64,000 nt of DNA from Telmatospirillum sp. (GTDB lineage Bacteria > Pseudomonadota > Alphaproteobacteria > Rhodospirillales > Magnetospirillaceae): NCBI GenBank assembly GCA_031291415.1, contig JARLJB010000355.1, positions 1 through 64,000 on the forward strand. The letters are read 5' to 3'. The notes below the pieces were generated by a model. The model saw nothing but the letters and a program-made list of their open reading frames with translations, ran no database searches and was not told the DNA's origin. The position numbers and the translations under genes were made by a program. Within the stretch, counting starts at the first letter, position 1. The number at the start of each line of letters is the position of its first letter. This document shows positions 21,101 through 28,908 of the stretch, piece after piece.

Positions 21101-21579
21101 CGGGCGTCGGCCAGCATTTCTCCGGCATCGCGGTCGTCCATCACCTGGAAATGCGGCGCCAGGCCGGCTTCCAGCGGAAACCGTCGCAGCAGCGACTGGC
21201 AGAAGGCATGGATGGTTTCTATTTTCATGCCGCCCGGGGTTTCGAGAACGCGGGCGAACAACCGGCGGGCCCGCGTCAGACTGTCCGGTTCCGGCGCCTG
21301 ACCGGTCAGCTTGGCGAGATCGGCGATCAATCCTTCGTCGCTGTCGGTGGCCCAGCCGGCCAGCCGGAGCGCGATACGATTGGCCATCTCGGCGGCCGCC
21401 GCCTTGGTAAAGGTCAGGCAGAGCAACCGTTCGGGCGCCGCACCCGCCAACAGCAGGCTGAGGACGCGGTCGGTCAACACCTTGGTCTTGCCGGTACCGG
21501 CCGAGGCGGCGACCCAGACCGAGGTGGTCGGGTCGGCGGCCTGCCGTTGCGGGACTTCCGGGTCGATCTTTCCGGTCAT
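18136..21579 (-). CDS. addA: AddA, helicase-nuclease subunit of the double-strand break repair complex
   Basis: A 1147-residue UvrD/Rep-family (superfamily 1) helicase with a C-terminal RecB-like nuclease. Walker A is AASAGTGKT near residue 25, preceded by the Q-motif region; LTFTKAAAAEMANRI, the DEAQDTNPDQW Walker B and the VALTRAEDRLYV motif VI follow. The nuclease core is seen as EVLIIDYKTNRPPP near the C terminus. With AddB it processes broken ends for RecA loading. The ATG at 21579 overlaps the addB stop (ATGA). The order addB-addA fits the alphaproteobacterial operon. Confidence 0.95.
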   Translation of the reverse strand: MTGKIDPEVPQRQAADPTTSVWVAASAGTGKTKVLTDRVLSLLLAGAAPERLLCLTFTKAAAAEMANRIALRLAGWATDSDEGLIADLAKLTGQAPEPDSLTRARRLFARVLETPGGMKIETIHAFCQSLLRRFPLEAGLAPHFQVMDDRDAGEMLADAREDLLAAARRDSHSPLADALSVVTAAIHETAFPELLAELAGERGRLRRLIEHHGGRDGLVAALYRHFGLGPDETVTSLLEGAVADSAFDVDGCRAAVRALAAGSAADGERAGLMAAWLADSTQRAQHFGLWKTAFLTGKGEIRARLCTKGVENAFPGTSAVLQEEAERLFGLTDRLRSATTLAATKALLTLADALLASYQRQKASRAMLDYDDLILRSVALLEQPGQASWVLFKLDGGIDHVLIDEAQDTNPDQWRVIRALTGEFFAGEGRREAGSRTVFAVGDAKQSIYSFQRADPREFEAMRERYGQMIPAAHGRWAEVALSVSFRSTPAVLQAVDQVIASREGGDGVVPFGQPVSHVPFRAGTAGLVEIWPAIKPAQRDDPEPWKPPVERIKGDSPRARLAQLVARRIQAMVAGGEMLESRGRPIRAGDILVLVRRRNAFVEELVRELKTLGINVAGADRMVLTEQLAVMDLMALANVVLLPDDDLTLATVLKGPLIGLSEDELFTLAHGRSGSLWEALRKQNEIEPYQTAWDRLSEWLGLADRTPPHDFFARILAEGGKCRLLARLGMEAEDPLDEFINLTLAYERAHPPSLQGFLHWLEEGGVEIKRDLDQGGQEAVRIMTVHGAKGLQAPIVFLPDTMQVPTRPPRLLWLNEDSEDELLVWPPKAEDQDGLCRAARDAANNRRDQEYRRLLYVALTRAEDRLYVCGWETRRAAADHCWYRLVSGALATIANPVPDAFLATQKALPETKVVRLATPQTVDVAARAEDAGPAPASPLPAWASRSAPVEPSPPRPLAPSRPDEEEPAVRSPFGSDAGLRFRRGRLIHRLLQSLPDLPPAKRAAAASRFLGRPGWGLGFAEQAAIAGEVNAIFDDPAFAPIFGPGSQAEVPVVGLLGERILSGQVDRLLVTGTEVLIIDYKTNRPPPKRAADVAPIYLRQMAAYRAALACIYPGRRIRCALLWTDGPRLMPLDSALLDDALAGLGR

Positions 21580-24503
21580 TCGTCGCCATCCTCGCCGCTG
21601 GCCCATTCCTTGACGCGGGCCAGATGCAGATAGTCGCTGTATTTCGGCGCCATCTCGGGGTGTGGACGGGCGGCGTAGGGCGTCGTCTCGTCGTCGAAAC
21701 GAGCGATCAGCTCGGCCAGACCGTCAAGGGCTTGTTGGGCCAGGGCGGCGACGTCTTTCCCGGCTGCCCGTTCCTCGCCACCCGGCTGGCCACCCGACAG
21801 GCGCCAATAAAGCAACTGGCTGACCGTGCCGCCTGGCAACGACGGAAAGCCCCCGTGGTCGGCGATCGCCGCCTCGATGGGCAATTGCGGTGCGAAGCCG
21901 GCGGCAACCTCTTTGACCGAAGGCGGGGCGCCGGTCTTGTAATCGACGATGGCGAGGCTGCCGTCGGTCAGCCGGTCGACGCGGTCGGCCTTGGCGGTGA
22001 CGCGGAACGGACCGCCCGGCGCGGCGATCTCGAGCGCGCCGCTGATCTCGCTCCAGCTTTCGGTGACCATGTCGCGCCGCGCCGTTTCCTGGGCGACGAA
22101 CCAGCCGGCGATCCGTTCGAAACGCGGCCACCAGAAGGCCCACAGACCGGGTCGGGCGGCCACCGCCGCGAAATGGTCGCGGCCCAGAGCCAACAGCTGA
22201 TCGAGGGCGCCGGCCGGCAGCGGGCCGGATGGATGGGCCTTGAGAAAGGCGTCGAGCGCGCCGTGCACCAGGCTGCCGTAATCGGCGGCGCCGGGATCGG
22301 CGTCGATCGGGTCGAGCGCCTCGAGCCCGAGGATGCGCCGCGCATAGATGGCGTAGGGGTCGCGCATCCAGGTCTCGATGGCGGTCGCCGACAGGCTGCG
22401 CGGCCGGGCGGCGAGCGGCGGCCGGGGAGCCGGCGGCACCGGTTTGGCGAATTGGTCCGGACGGTCGCGGGCTTCCTGCCAGGCCAGCCAGTCGCCGGCC
22501 GGCCAGGAGGTCGTCACGCCGGCCGCCCGCAGAACGGCGTCGAGCCGCAACAACCAACGGGACGGCACGGTGGGAGCGCCGTCAATTCGGGCCGAGCGGG
22601 TCAGAATGACCTCGGGCGCCGCGAAGGCCTGGGCGAAATCATGAGCCGACAGGCCGATCCGCCGCTCCGGCAGCGGCAGCCCGAAGCTCTTGCGCATTGG
22701 CCGGCTCATCCACGGGTCGGCGGTGGTTTCCGGCGGCCAGCAGCCCTCGTTGAGGCCGCCGAGGATCAGGCGGTCGGCATGCTGCAGACGGGCCTCCAGC
22801 GGCCCCCAGATGGCCAGCCGGGGGTGACCGCCCCAAGCCGGCCGGACCATGACCGAGGGCATCAGGACGGCCAGCAGGCCGGGATAGCCGCGTCCGCCGA
22901 CCGGTGGCAGGGCGCCGGCCGCCTCGGCCAGATCGGCGACGAAGGCGGCCGCCGCTTCACCCGCTTCGCCGCGCCACAGACGGCCGGCGCCGGTTGTCTT
23001 TTCGTCGGCGGCCAGCCATTCGGCAAAGGACACATGGGCCTTCAGCAGATCCTCGAGCGTGGCGTCCGGTCGCCCGGCCAGCTTGGCGAAAGCCGCGCTG
23101 GCATCGGCCAATCGGGTCAGCCAGGCGCCGAGATCGCTGTCGGGGGCAAGCGCTGCGATCAGGCCGGTCGCTCCCGACCCCGGCCGTGGACCCCTTAGGA
23201 CCTCCCGTTCGAGACGCCGGACGCGGGATCGAAAGGTACCGGCCGGCAGGCCGCCGCAGGCCAGCGGATGTTTGAGGGCGGCCAGCACGGCATGCGGCGG
23301 GAAATCCTCGACGACCATGCGGGCGGTGAGCGACAGGAAGGCGCCGACCGCGGTCAGGGATAACGGCTGGCCCGCCGAATCATCGATTTCGATTCCGTAA
23401 CGGCGAAGTTCGGCCGCCGTGCGCCGGGCAAGATCGCGATCGGGTGTGACAAGCGCGGCGGTTCGTCCGTCGCTTTCCAGGACCTCGCGCATCATCAGGG
23501 CGATGGCGGCGGCTTCCTCGCGCGGTCCCGGACAGGTCAGCCGCGTCACGCCGGCCAAGGCATCGTCCATCAGCGTTCCGCCGAGGCGGCGCCAGGCTTC
23601 GGTGGTGGCCGCCGGCCGCATGGTCTCGGCGATCAGCCGGTCGCGCCGGCCGGCCTTGGTCCCCGGCCACAGGGCGACCTCGTCGGGAGCCAGTTCGAGC
23701 CGGTCGAGCAATTGGTAAAGGCCGTATTGCGGATGCGTCTGATCGAGCACGCTCCGGCTGGCGGCATCCATGGTTTGATCGAGTCCCGGCAACACCAGGC
23801 GACCTCGCGGCAGATTGGCGACGACGGTCAGCAGGCGGGCGGTGGCTGGAATCGAGCCGGTCGATCCGGCGGCCAGGACCGGAAAAGGCGGCGGCTCGGC
23901 CAGCCAGCGCTCAGCCTGCGTTTCCAGCAGCCGATTGCGCCGCAGCGTCGCCTCCATCCATCCCTGTTCGGCCAGGATCTCGGGCCAGTGCTGCGAGAGG
24001 ATGGCGAGGAAGTCGAGGGTCAACTGCCAGTGGGTGGCGAAGTCTTCCGGAACCAGGCTGGCAAGCCGGCTGAAATCGAGACCTTCGGTATGGACCTGAT
24101 CGAGCAGGCGGGCCAGTTCGGCGGCCAGTTGCGCCGCCTGTTCCGGTGTCGGTCTATAGCCGCCGCGACCGGCGCCGACGCCGAGGATCAGGCGGGCCAG
24201 CAGGAGCTGACGGGTGAGCGGCGGCACGGCGGGCGGCAAGGAAAGGTCGCCATCGTCACCCAGCGACAACTCCTCCTCGTCGGCATCGCCCAGCGGTCGC
24301 ATGCGGGGCAGCAGCAGCGGCCGGCCGCCGGAATGGCGCAGAAAGGCCTCCCGCAGGGCCCGGCAGGCGCGCCGGGTCGGCAGCAGGATGAGCATCGAGG
24401 ACAGGGTCAACGGGTCGCCGGCGGTCTCGTCCATCAATCCGCCCGCCAGGGCGTCGACGAAACTCTCGCCCGGCGGGATGGTGAAGACCGTTGGCTGGGT
24501 CAT
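21576..24503 (-). CDS. addB: AddB, nuclease subunit of the double-strand break repair complex
   Basis: A 975-residue partner of AddA. The N terminus (MTQPTVFTIPPGESFVDAL, then MLILLPTRRACRALREAF) matches the alphaproteobacterial AddB family, which lacks an intact Walker A here. The C-terminal PD-(D/E)XK nuclease is seen as LAIVDYKTGAPPS, after VTAKADRVDRL. ATG 24503 begins 2 bases after the last base of the murU stop and is chosen over a long upstream in-frame extension, which is only the antisense of murU. The stop overlaps the addA start by 4 bases. Confidence 0.93.
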   Translation of the reverse strand: MTQPTVFTIPPGESFVDALAGGLMDETAGDPLTLSSMLILLPTRRACRALREAFLRHSGGRPLLLPRMRPLGDADEEELSLGDDGDLSLPPAVPPLTRQLLLARLILGVGAGRGGYRPTPEQAAQLAAELARLLDQVHTEGLDFSRLASLVPEDFATHWQLTLDFLAILSQHWPEILAEQGWMEATLRRNRLLETQAERWLAEPPPFPVLAAGSTGSIPATARLLTVVANLPRGRLVLPGLDQTMDAASRSVLDQTHPQYGLYQLLDRLELAPDEVALWPGTKAGRRDRLIAETMRPAATTEAWRRLGGTLMDDALAGVTRLTCPGPREEAAAIALMMREVLESDGRTAALVTPDRDLARRTAAELRRYGIEIDDSAGQPLSLTAVGAFLSLTARMVVEDFPPHAVLAALKHPLACGGLPAGTFRSRVRRLEREVLRGPRPGSGATGLIAALAPDSDLGAWLTRLADASAAFAKLAGRPDATLEDLLKAHVSFAEWLAADEKTTGAGRLWRGEAGEAAAAFVADLAEAAGALPPVGGRGYPGLLAVLMPSVMVRPAWGGHPRLAIWGPLEARLQHADRLILGGLNEGCWPPETTADPWMSRPMRKSFGLPLPERRIGLSAHDFAQAFAAPEVILTRSARIDGAPTVPSRWLLRLDAVLRAAGVTTSWPAGDWLAWQEARDRPDQFAKPVPPAPRPPLAARPRSLSATAIETWMRDPYAIYARRILGLEALDPIDADPGAADYGSLVHGALDAFLKAHPSGPLPAGALDQLLALGRDHFAAVAARPGLWAFWWPRFERIAGWFVAQETARRDMVTESWSEISGALEIAAPGGPFRVTAKADRVDRLTDGSLAIVDYKTGAPPSVKEVAAGFAPQLPIEAAIADHGGFPSLPGGTVSQLLYWRLSGGQPGGEERAAGKDVAALAQQALDGLAELIARFDDETTPYAARPHPEMAPKYSDYLHLARVKEWASGEDGDE

Positions 24504-24504
24504 G

Positions 24505-25233
24505 CTACTCGTGCAAATCGTCGTGCGGCTCGGACAGCAGGCGGGATTCCGCCTGGCCGAGGGCGTCGGGCGTGCCGATATGATACCAGCCGCCGTCATG
24601 GACGATGCCGAACAGACGTCCCTCGCTCTCCGCCTTGTCGTAGAGGAGGTTGAGCGAGAACTTGCCGGGCGGACTGCCCTCGAACAAACGGGGATGCAGG
24701 ATCTGTACACCGGCATAGAGCGTCGGGCTGATCTGCTTCTCTTTGCGCCGGCTGGCCTTTCCACTGGTATCGACAAAGAAGTCGCCGTGCCCCTCATAAC
24801 CGAAGGCGGTGGCCGTGCGCTGCAGCAACAGCAAGGCGTCCATCCGCTTATCGTCCCATGCGGCAGCCAGGCGGGCCAGCGCCGGGCTTGGTCCGTCCGT
24901 CCAGACGATGTCGGCATTGCAAACGAAGAAGGCGTCGTCGCCGAGGAGCGGTAAGGCCTTCCGGACGCCGCCACCGGTCTCCAGCAAATCCGCTTCGTCG
25001 GAAAAGACGATGCCGGGCCGTCCATTGACATGGTGGTGGATGGTCTCGCCCAGCCAATGGGTGTTGATTACCCGGCGGGCAACTCCGACATCGTCGAGAT
25101 GGTCGAGGACGCGGTCGAGCATGCAGCGCCCGCCCACAGGAATCAACGGCTTGGGACGTTCCAGGGTCAGCGGTCGCATGCGCAGGCCAAGGCCGGCGGC
25201 CAGAATCATCGCGTGACTGGGAATCGAACTCAC
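24505..25233 (-). CDS. murU: Nucleotidyltransferase, probable N-acetylmuramate-1-phosphate uridylyltransferase
   Basis: A 242-residue sugar-1-phosphate nucleotidyltransferase. The signature is at the N terminus: AMILAAGLGLRMRPLTLERP followed by KPLIPV; FFVCNADIVW is the metal-binding aspartate strand, and GWYHIGTPDAL closes the domain. MurU makes UDP-MurNAc from MurNAc-1-P in the recycling route that bypasses MurA. The specific assignment rests on its pairing with an amgK-type kinase gene upstream. The start is a GTG overlapping that gene's stop (GTGA). Confidence 0.85.
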   Translation of the reverse strand: MSSIPSHAMILAAGLGLRMRPLTLERPKPLIPVGGRCMLDRVLDHLDDVGVARRVINTHWLGETIHHHVNGRPGIVFSDEADLLETGGGVRKALPLLGDDAFFVCNADIVWTDGPSPALARLAAAWDDKRMDALLLLQRTATAFGYEGHGDFFVDTSGKASRRKEKQISPTLYAGVQILHPRLFEGSPPGKFSLNLLYDKAESEGRLFGIVHDGGWYHIGTPDALGQAESRLLSEPHDDLHE

Positions 25234-26225
25234 GGCTGTGGCACCCCTCTCTTATTCTTGGGGAGATAATGGTCGAACCAATCCCGCAGCCCCGCCAGCC
25301 TGGGGTGGGCGAGCGCGGCGTCGAGCAGGCGCCATGTCCGCGGAATGTGCTTCAGATAGATTGGTTTGCCATCACGCCGGCACAACCGGGTAAAGATGCC
25401 GATGATCTTGGCATGGCGCTGCGCGGCCAGCACTGCCCAGGAGGCATCGAAGGATTCGCGGTCGAGACCTGGGAATGCCGCCAGATAATGCCGGCGCAGC
25501 TCGGCGATCACGCCGGGGTTGATGTCGCGCCGGGCGTCTTCCAGCAGGGACATCAGGTCGTAAGTGACCGGGCCGGCCACGGCATCCTGGAAATCGAGCA
25601 GTCCGCAGGCTCCAATTCCCGGCCGGTCGTCCAGACGCAGCAGATTGTCGACGTGGAAATCGCGCAGCACCAGGGTACCCGGAACGCCGCGGGCGATCGG
25701 GAAGACGTCGCGCCACAGGCCGATGTAGTCGCTGCGCGCCGTCGCCGGCAAGGCCACCATCTCCGGGGCGTACCAGTCGGTCAGCAGCAGCGCCTCGGTC
25801 AGCAGGCGTTCGTCGTCGTAAGGGGCAAGGCCGGCCGGCACCGCCGCGGGGCCGTGCCCATGCAGAGCGATCAGCAGGTCGACGGCCAGCCGGTACAGCG
25901 GTGCCTCGTCTTCGCCGGCCGCCAGAAGCCGCGTGAAGGTGTCGTCGCCCAGATCTTCGAGCAGCAGCAATCCGGCGGTTTCGTCGGCGGCCAGCAGACG
26001 GGGCGCGCTATAGCCGAGATCAAGCAGATGGCGTTCGATCGCCACGAAAGGACGGACGTCCTCCTGCGGCGGCGGGGCGTCCATCAGAACGGCGCGGCGT
26101 CCATCGGCGTCCTTCAGCCGGTCATAGCGGCGGAACGAGGCATCGCCGGCCAAGGGACGGCGGTCGGCGTCGCCCCAGCCGGCCTGGTCGAGGAAGCGAT
26201 GGATCAGGGTGTCGCGGTCAGTCAC
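25230..26225 (-). CDS. amgK: Anomeric N-acetylmuramate/N-acetylglucosamine kinase (aminoglycoside phosphotransferase fold)
   Basis: A 331-residue APH-fold kinase. The nucleotide loop LAGDASFRRYDRL, the catalytic loop LRDFHVDNLL and the metal-binding GLLDFQDAVAGP are clear. AmgK phosphorylates MurNAc/GlcNAc at C1, feeding MurU in muropeptide recycling. It starts at a GTG (26225) with AGGAG seven bases upstream, 8 bases inside the end of tsaE. The tsaE-amgK-murU-addB-addA run has overlapping or near-overlapping ends throughout, so it is very probably one transcript. Confidence 0.87.
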   Translation of the reverse strand: MTDRDTLIHRFLDQAGWGDADRRPLAGDASFRRYDRLKDADGRRAVLMDAPPPQEDVRPFVAIERHLLDLGYSAPRLLAADETAGLLLLEDLGDDTFTRLLAAGEDEAPLYRLAVDLLIALHGHGPAAVPAGLAPYDDERLLTEALLLTDWYAPEMVALPATARSDYIGLWRDVFPIARGVPGTLVLRDFHVDNLLRLDDRPGIGACGLLDFQDAVAGPVTYDLMSLLEDARRDINPGVIAELRRHYLAAFPGLDRESFDASWAVLAAQRHAKIIGIFTRLCRRDGKPIYLKHIPRTWRLLDAALAHPRLAGLRDWFDHYLPKNKRGVPQP

Positions 26226-26688
26226 CGAAAATCTCCTGCAGGCGGCGGGGCCAATCGCCGCCGCCGGTCAGACGGGCCCGGCGGGAGCGGGACTCCGCGC
26301 CAGGCGAAAGGGCGATGGTAAGATGGTCGGCCGGCAGCCAGGATCCCAGCCGGTCCGGCCATTCGATCAGGCTGATGCCATCGGCGAAGGCATCCTCGAT
26401 CCCCAGTTCCAGGGCGTCGTCGGGTTTCTCCAGGCGGTAGAGATCGAAATGCCACAGCGTCCCGAGATCCGATTCATAGACCTGGGCCAAGGTGAAGGTC
26501 GGGCTGGGAACATCTTCGGCGTCGTCGGTCAGCGCCCGGATGAAGGCCCTGGCCAGCGAGGTCTTGCCGCTGCCGAGATCGCCTTCGAGGGCGAAGATAT
26601 CGCCGGGCCCAGCAATTCCAGCCAGGAGTTGGCCGAGCCGGTGGGTGGCGGCTTCATCCGCCAGGTCGAGAGTCACTGTCGAGGGCAT
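26218..26688 (-). CDS. tsaE: tRNA threonylcarbamoyladenosine biosynthesis ATPase TsaE
   Basis: A 156-residue P-loop ATPase that works with TsaB and TsaD to make t6A37 in ANN-decoding tRNAs. Walker A is LEGDLGSGKTSLARAFIRAL. The family motif follows as VPSPTFTLAQVYE, then HFDLYRLEKPDDALELGIED and SLIEWPDRL. It is the first gene of this reverse run; upstream lies a 424-base repeat-filled gap. In many alphaproteobacteria a divL-type kinase gene precedes tsaE (from memory); here that gene is 13.7 kb away. Confidence 0.94.
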   Translation of the reverse strand: MPSTVTLDLADEAATHRLGQLLAGIAGPGDIFALEGDLGSGKTSLARAFIRALTDDAEDVPSPTFTLAQVYESDLGTLWHFDLYRLEKPDDALELGIEDAFADGISLIEWPDRLGSWLPADHLTIALSPGAESRSRRARLTGGGDWPRRLQEIFGD

Positions 26689-26754
26689 GCGACGTTGTAA
26701 CGTGCTCCCGGGTCGGGTGCAACGGCATGTGGGATGACCGCGCGGTGACCGTTA

Positions 26755-27014
26755 GAGCGTGTCGTCATTTACGGTTTTTCTGTCACATTCTCCCGTCATT
26801 CCCGCGAAAGCGGGAATCCACGCAGCGCCAGGGCGCAATGCCGCCGGTTGTGGATTCCCGCTTGCGCGGGAATGACGATGACAAAAAACCCGCAGGCGAA
26901 CCTTTGAAGTAACTGATGACAGGCCGCAACCAAGCGGGCGGATGTCCGCGCAGGGCCAAGGGACATAAATATGACCAAGAGCGTGATGCGGATTTAACGC
27001 ATCATGCTCTTGCC
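26755..27014. repeat. Composite intergenic repeat, copy A
   Basis: The 424-base gap between tsaE and the reductase gene contains a compound element. In order it has ACGGTTTTTCTGTCACATTC (26771-26790), an interrupted palindrome built on CGTCATTCCCGC (26794-26877), a GCGAACCT stretch, and a terminal hairpin whose arms are CAAGAGCGTGATGCG and CGCATCATGCTCTTG (26975-27012). A second copy with the same order of blocks lies at 44877-45085. It may be a non-autonomous mobile element. No gene is seen in the gap. Confidence 0.75.
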
Positions 27015-27112
27015 CCGAATACTGTCTTGATTGCCCTGGCTCGGGGTTGATTCGCTGCGGCCGCGTGACCATTGTTGGGACCGTTGCCGACGACTATCGA
27101 GGAGTTCCCATC

Positions 27113-28135
27113 ATGTCCGCTGCCATGCGTGCCGAAACCGATGCCATCGTCATCGGAGCCGGCCCTGTCGGGCTGTTCGCTGTTTTCGAACTGGGCATGC
27201 TGCGCCTCAAGTGCCATGTGGTCGACGCGCTGCCGGCAATCGGCGGTCAATTGACGGCGCTTTATCCGGAAAAGCCGATTTACGACATTCCCGGTTTTCC
27301 CAAGATTGTCGCTTCCGAGCTGATCGAGCGGCTGACCGCGCAAGCGGCGCCCTTTCATCCGAAATTCCATCTGGACGTCAGCGTCGAGGCCCTGGCCCGT
27401 CTGCCGGACGACCGCTGGGAAGTCACCTTGTCGGATGGCCGGACGATGATCGCGCCGCTGGTGGTGATCGCCGCCGGGGCCGGTGCCTTCGGCCCCAACC
27501 GGCCGCCGCTTGACGGGCTTGGCCAATATGAGGGGCGGAGCGTTTTCTATCTCGTGCAGAAGCGCGAGGATTTCCGCGACAAACGGGTGGTGATCGCCGG
27601 CGGCGGCGATTCGGCGGTGGATTGGGCGATCTCGCTGGCCGAGGTGGCGGCGAAAGTCATGGTGGTGCACCGGCGTCCGAAGTTCCGCGCCGCGCCGGAG
27701 TCGGAAGCCCGGCTGCAGGCGCTGGCGGCGGCCGGCCGCGTCGAACTGGTGGTGCCTTACCAGTTGCACGGGTTGGAGGGGGACGACGGCCGTCTGCAGG
27801 CGGTCAACGTCGCCACGCTGGCCGGTCAGATCAGGCGGCTGGATGCCGACGTGCTGCTGCCATTCTTCGGTCTGGCCAGCCAACTGGGACCGATCGCCAA
27901 ATGGGGCCTGCAAATGGACGGCGGACAGATCGTCGTCGACCCGGCGACGCTGGCGACCAATCTTCGCGGCGTCCATGCCGTCGGCGACGTCGCTTCCTAT
28001 GCCGGCAAACTGAAATTGATCCTGCAGGGTTTTTCCGAGGCGGCGATGGCCGCCCAGGCGGCCTATGCCGTTGCTCGTCCCGAGGAATCCCTGCATTTCG
28101 AACATTCGACCAGCACCGGCCTGCCGGCCGCCTGA
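27113..28135 (+). CDS. Ferredoxin--NADP reductase, thioredoxin-reductase-like (type 2)
   Basis: A 340-residue flavoprotein with two Rossmann folds: FAD-binding IVIGAGPVGLFAVFELG at the N terminus, NADPH-binding VVIAGGGDSAVDWAI near residue 165, and the C-terminal FAD motif VHAVGDVA. The redox CxxC of thioredoxin reductases is absent. This pattern defines the YumC/TrxR-like ferredoxin/flavodoxin-NADP+ reductases, which pass electrons between NADPH and ferredoxin. GAGGAG precedes the ATG at 27113; upstream in-frame starts lack a ribosome site. The gene is transcribed alone, away from tsaE, and marks the start of the accessory block. Confidence 0.9.
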   Translation: MSAAMRAETDAIVIGAGPVGLFAVFELGMLRLKCHVVDALPAIGGQLTALYPEKPIYDIPGFPKIVASELIERLTAQAAPFHPKFHLDVSVEALARLPDDRWEVTLSDGRTMIAPLVVIAAGAGAFGPNRPPLDGLGQYEGRSVFYLVQKREDFRDKRVVIAGGGDSAVDWAISLAEVAAKVMVVHRRPKFRAAPESEARLQALAAAGRVELVVPYQLHGLEGDDGRLQAVNVATLAGQIRRLDADVLLPFFGLASQLGPIAKWGLQMDGGQIVVDPATLATNLRGVHAVGDVASYAGKLKLILQGFSEAAMAAQAAYAVARPEESLHFEHSTSTGLPAA

Positions 28136-28162
28136 GGCCTTCAAGACCCCGGCGCGCGAGTC

Positions 28163-28206
28163 TTGATTTGCTCTGCGGCACGCATACATAATGCGCATCC
28201 ATAATG
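28163..28206 (+). promoter_or_regulatory. Candidate promoter and operator of ccdAB
   Basis: TTGATT (28163-28168), an 18-base spacer and CATAAT (28187-28192) resemble a sigma-70 promoter just upstream of the antitoxin gene. Overlapping the -10 are two 12-bp direct repeats, GCATACATAATG (28182-28193) and GCATCCATAATG (28195-28206), at a 13-bp period. Type II antitoxins repress their own promoters, so these repeats are a reasonable operator candidate. Confidence 0.5.
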
Positions 28207-28216
28207 GAGGCAGAAC

Positions 28217-28456
28217 ATGGACGTCGTTCGCTCTCGCCGCCGGCGCGGCACCAATCTGACCATTGACCCTGTCTTGGTGTCCGAGGGCAAGGCGGCAGGG
28301 CTGAATCTGTCGAAGATCGCCGAGGACGCCATTCGATCCGCTCTGCGCCTGACGCAGCAAGAGCAGTGGCTGAAGGAAAATGCCGAAGCCATTGCGGCCT
28401 ATAACCGCCGACTCGAAGAGAGAGGCATGTTCAACGAAGGGCTGCGGCAATTCTGA
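28217..28456 (+). CDS. ccdA: CcdA-type antitoxin
   Basis: A 79-residue protein. The basic N terminus with a short beta strand (TNLTIDPVLV) and following helix (LNLSKIAEDAIRSAL) fit the ribbon-helix-helix DNA-binding half of CcdA. The C-terminal half (EQWLKENAEAIAAYNRRLEE) is the conserved toxin-binding helix of the CcdA family. It neutralises CcdB and probably represses the pair. GGAGG is found 7 bases before the ATG. Its stop shares one base with the toxin start (TGATG), so the two are coupled. Confidence 0.87.
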   Translation: MDVVRSRRRRGTNLTIDPVLVSEGKAAGLNLSKIAEDAIRSALRLTQQEQWLKENAEAIAAYNRRLEERGMFNEGLRQF

Positions 28457-28764
28457 TGGCACAGTTCGACGTCTACGAATATGCCGGACCAAACCGATCC
28501 GTGGCCTATCTGCTCGACGTTCAGTCCGACCTATTGCGTGACCTGGCTTCGCGTGTCGTCATTCCGCTCGTTCGGCTGAACGAGTTCGGCCTCCCCATGA
28601 AAAAGCTCAACCCGGTCTTTTCGATCGACGGAGTCGACCACGTGATGGCGACTTCCGAAATCGCCGGCATGCTGACCAAGAACCTTGGCCGCCGTGTCGG
28701 CAATCTCGAGGTCCATCACCATGAGATCAAAGGTGCTGTCGATTTCCTTGTGGACGGGTACTGA
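28456..28764 (+). CDS. ccdB: CcdB-type toxin (DNA gyrase inhibitor family)
   Basis: A 102-residue protein matching CcdB: DVYEYAG at the start, LLDVQSDLL, RVVIPLVRL, a central LNPVFSIDG and MATSEIAGM, and a C-terminal helix (EIKGAVDFL). CcdB of plasmid F traps gyrase using its last residues Trp-Gly-Ile. Here the end is FLVDGY, so the Trp is replaced and the tail differs, as in many chromosomal homologues; activity on gyrase is unproven. The gene pair lies in an accessory block next to palindromic repeats, which fits horizontal arrival or a stabilising role. Confidence 0.88.
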   Translation: MAQFDVYEYAGPNRSVAYLLDVQSDLLRDLASRVVIPLVRLNEFGLPMKKLNPVFSIDGVDHVMATSEIAGMLTKNLGRRVGNLEVHHHEIKGAVDFLVDGY

Positions 28765-28776
28765 ACGAAACCCGGC

Positions 28777-28818
28777 ACCACCTCGTCATTCCCGCGCAAG
28801 CGGGAATGACGAGGTGGT
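28777..28818. repeat. Perfect palindrome of the CGTCATTCCCGC family
   Basis: A 19-bp stem with a GCAA loop starts 13 bases after the ccdB stop. There is no T-tract on either side. The same core recurs at 26794-26877, 37141-37170 and 44905-45012. Confidence 0.85.
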
Positions 28819-28908
28819 TCGTTTATTTCGGCGGAATATCTTACGTCAAACGGGTGACCTCGATGGGGTTGGCGTGGGGCAAGCAAGGCGACGTTTCTGA
28901 AACGACGC

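Noticed and set aside
18937..21633. 898-residue forward open frame
   Set aside because: It lies wholly antisense to addA, has Gly/Arg/Gln-rich low-complexity composition and no domain. GC-rich codon bias keeps the opposite frame open.
24508..25031. Upstream extension of addB
   Set aside because: The extension is antisense-like frame-shifted murU sequence. AddB similarity begins at the ATG at 24503.
28777..28818. Bidirectional terminator after ccdB
   Set aside because: The palindrome has no T-tract on either strand and belongs to a dispersed repeat family, so it is listed as a repeat.
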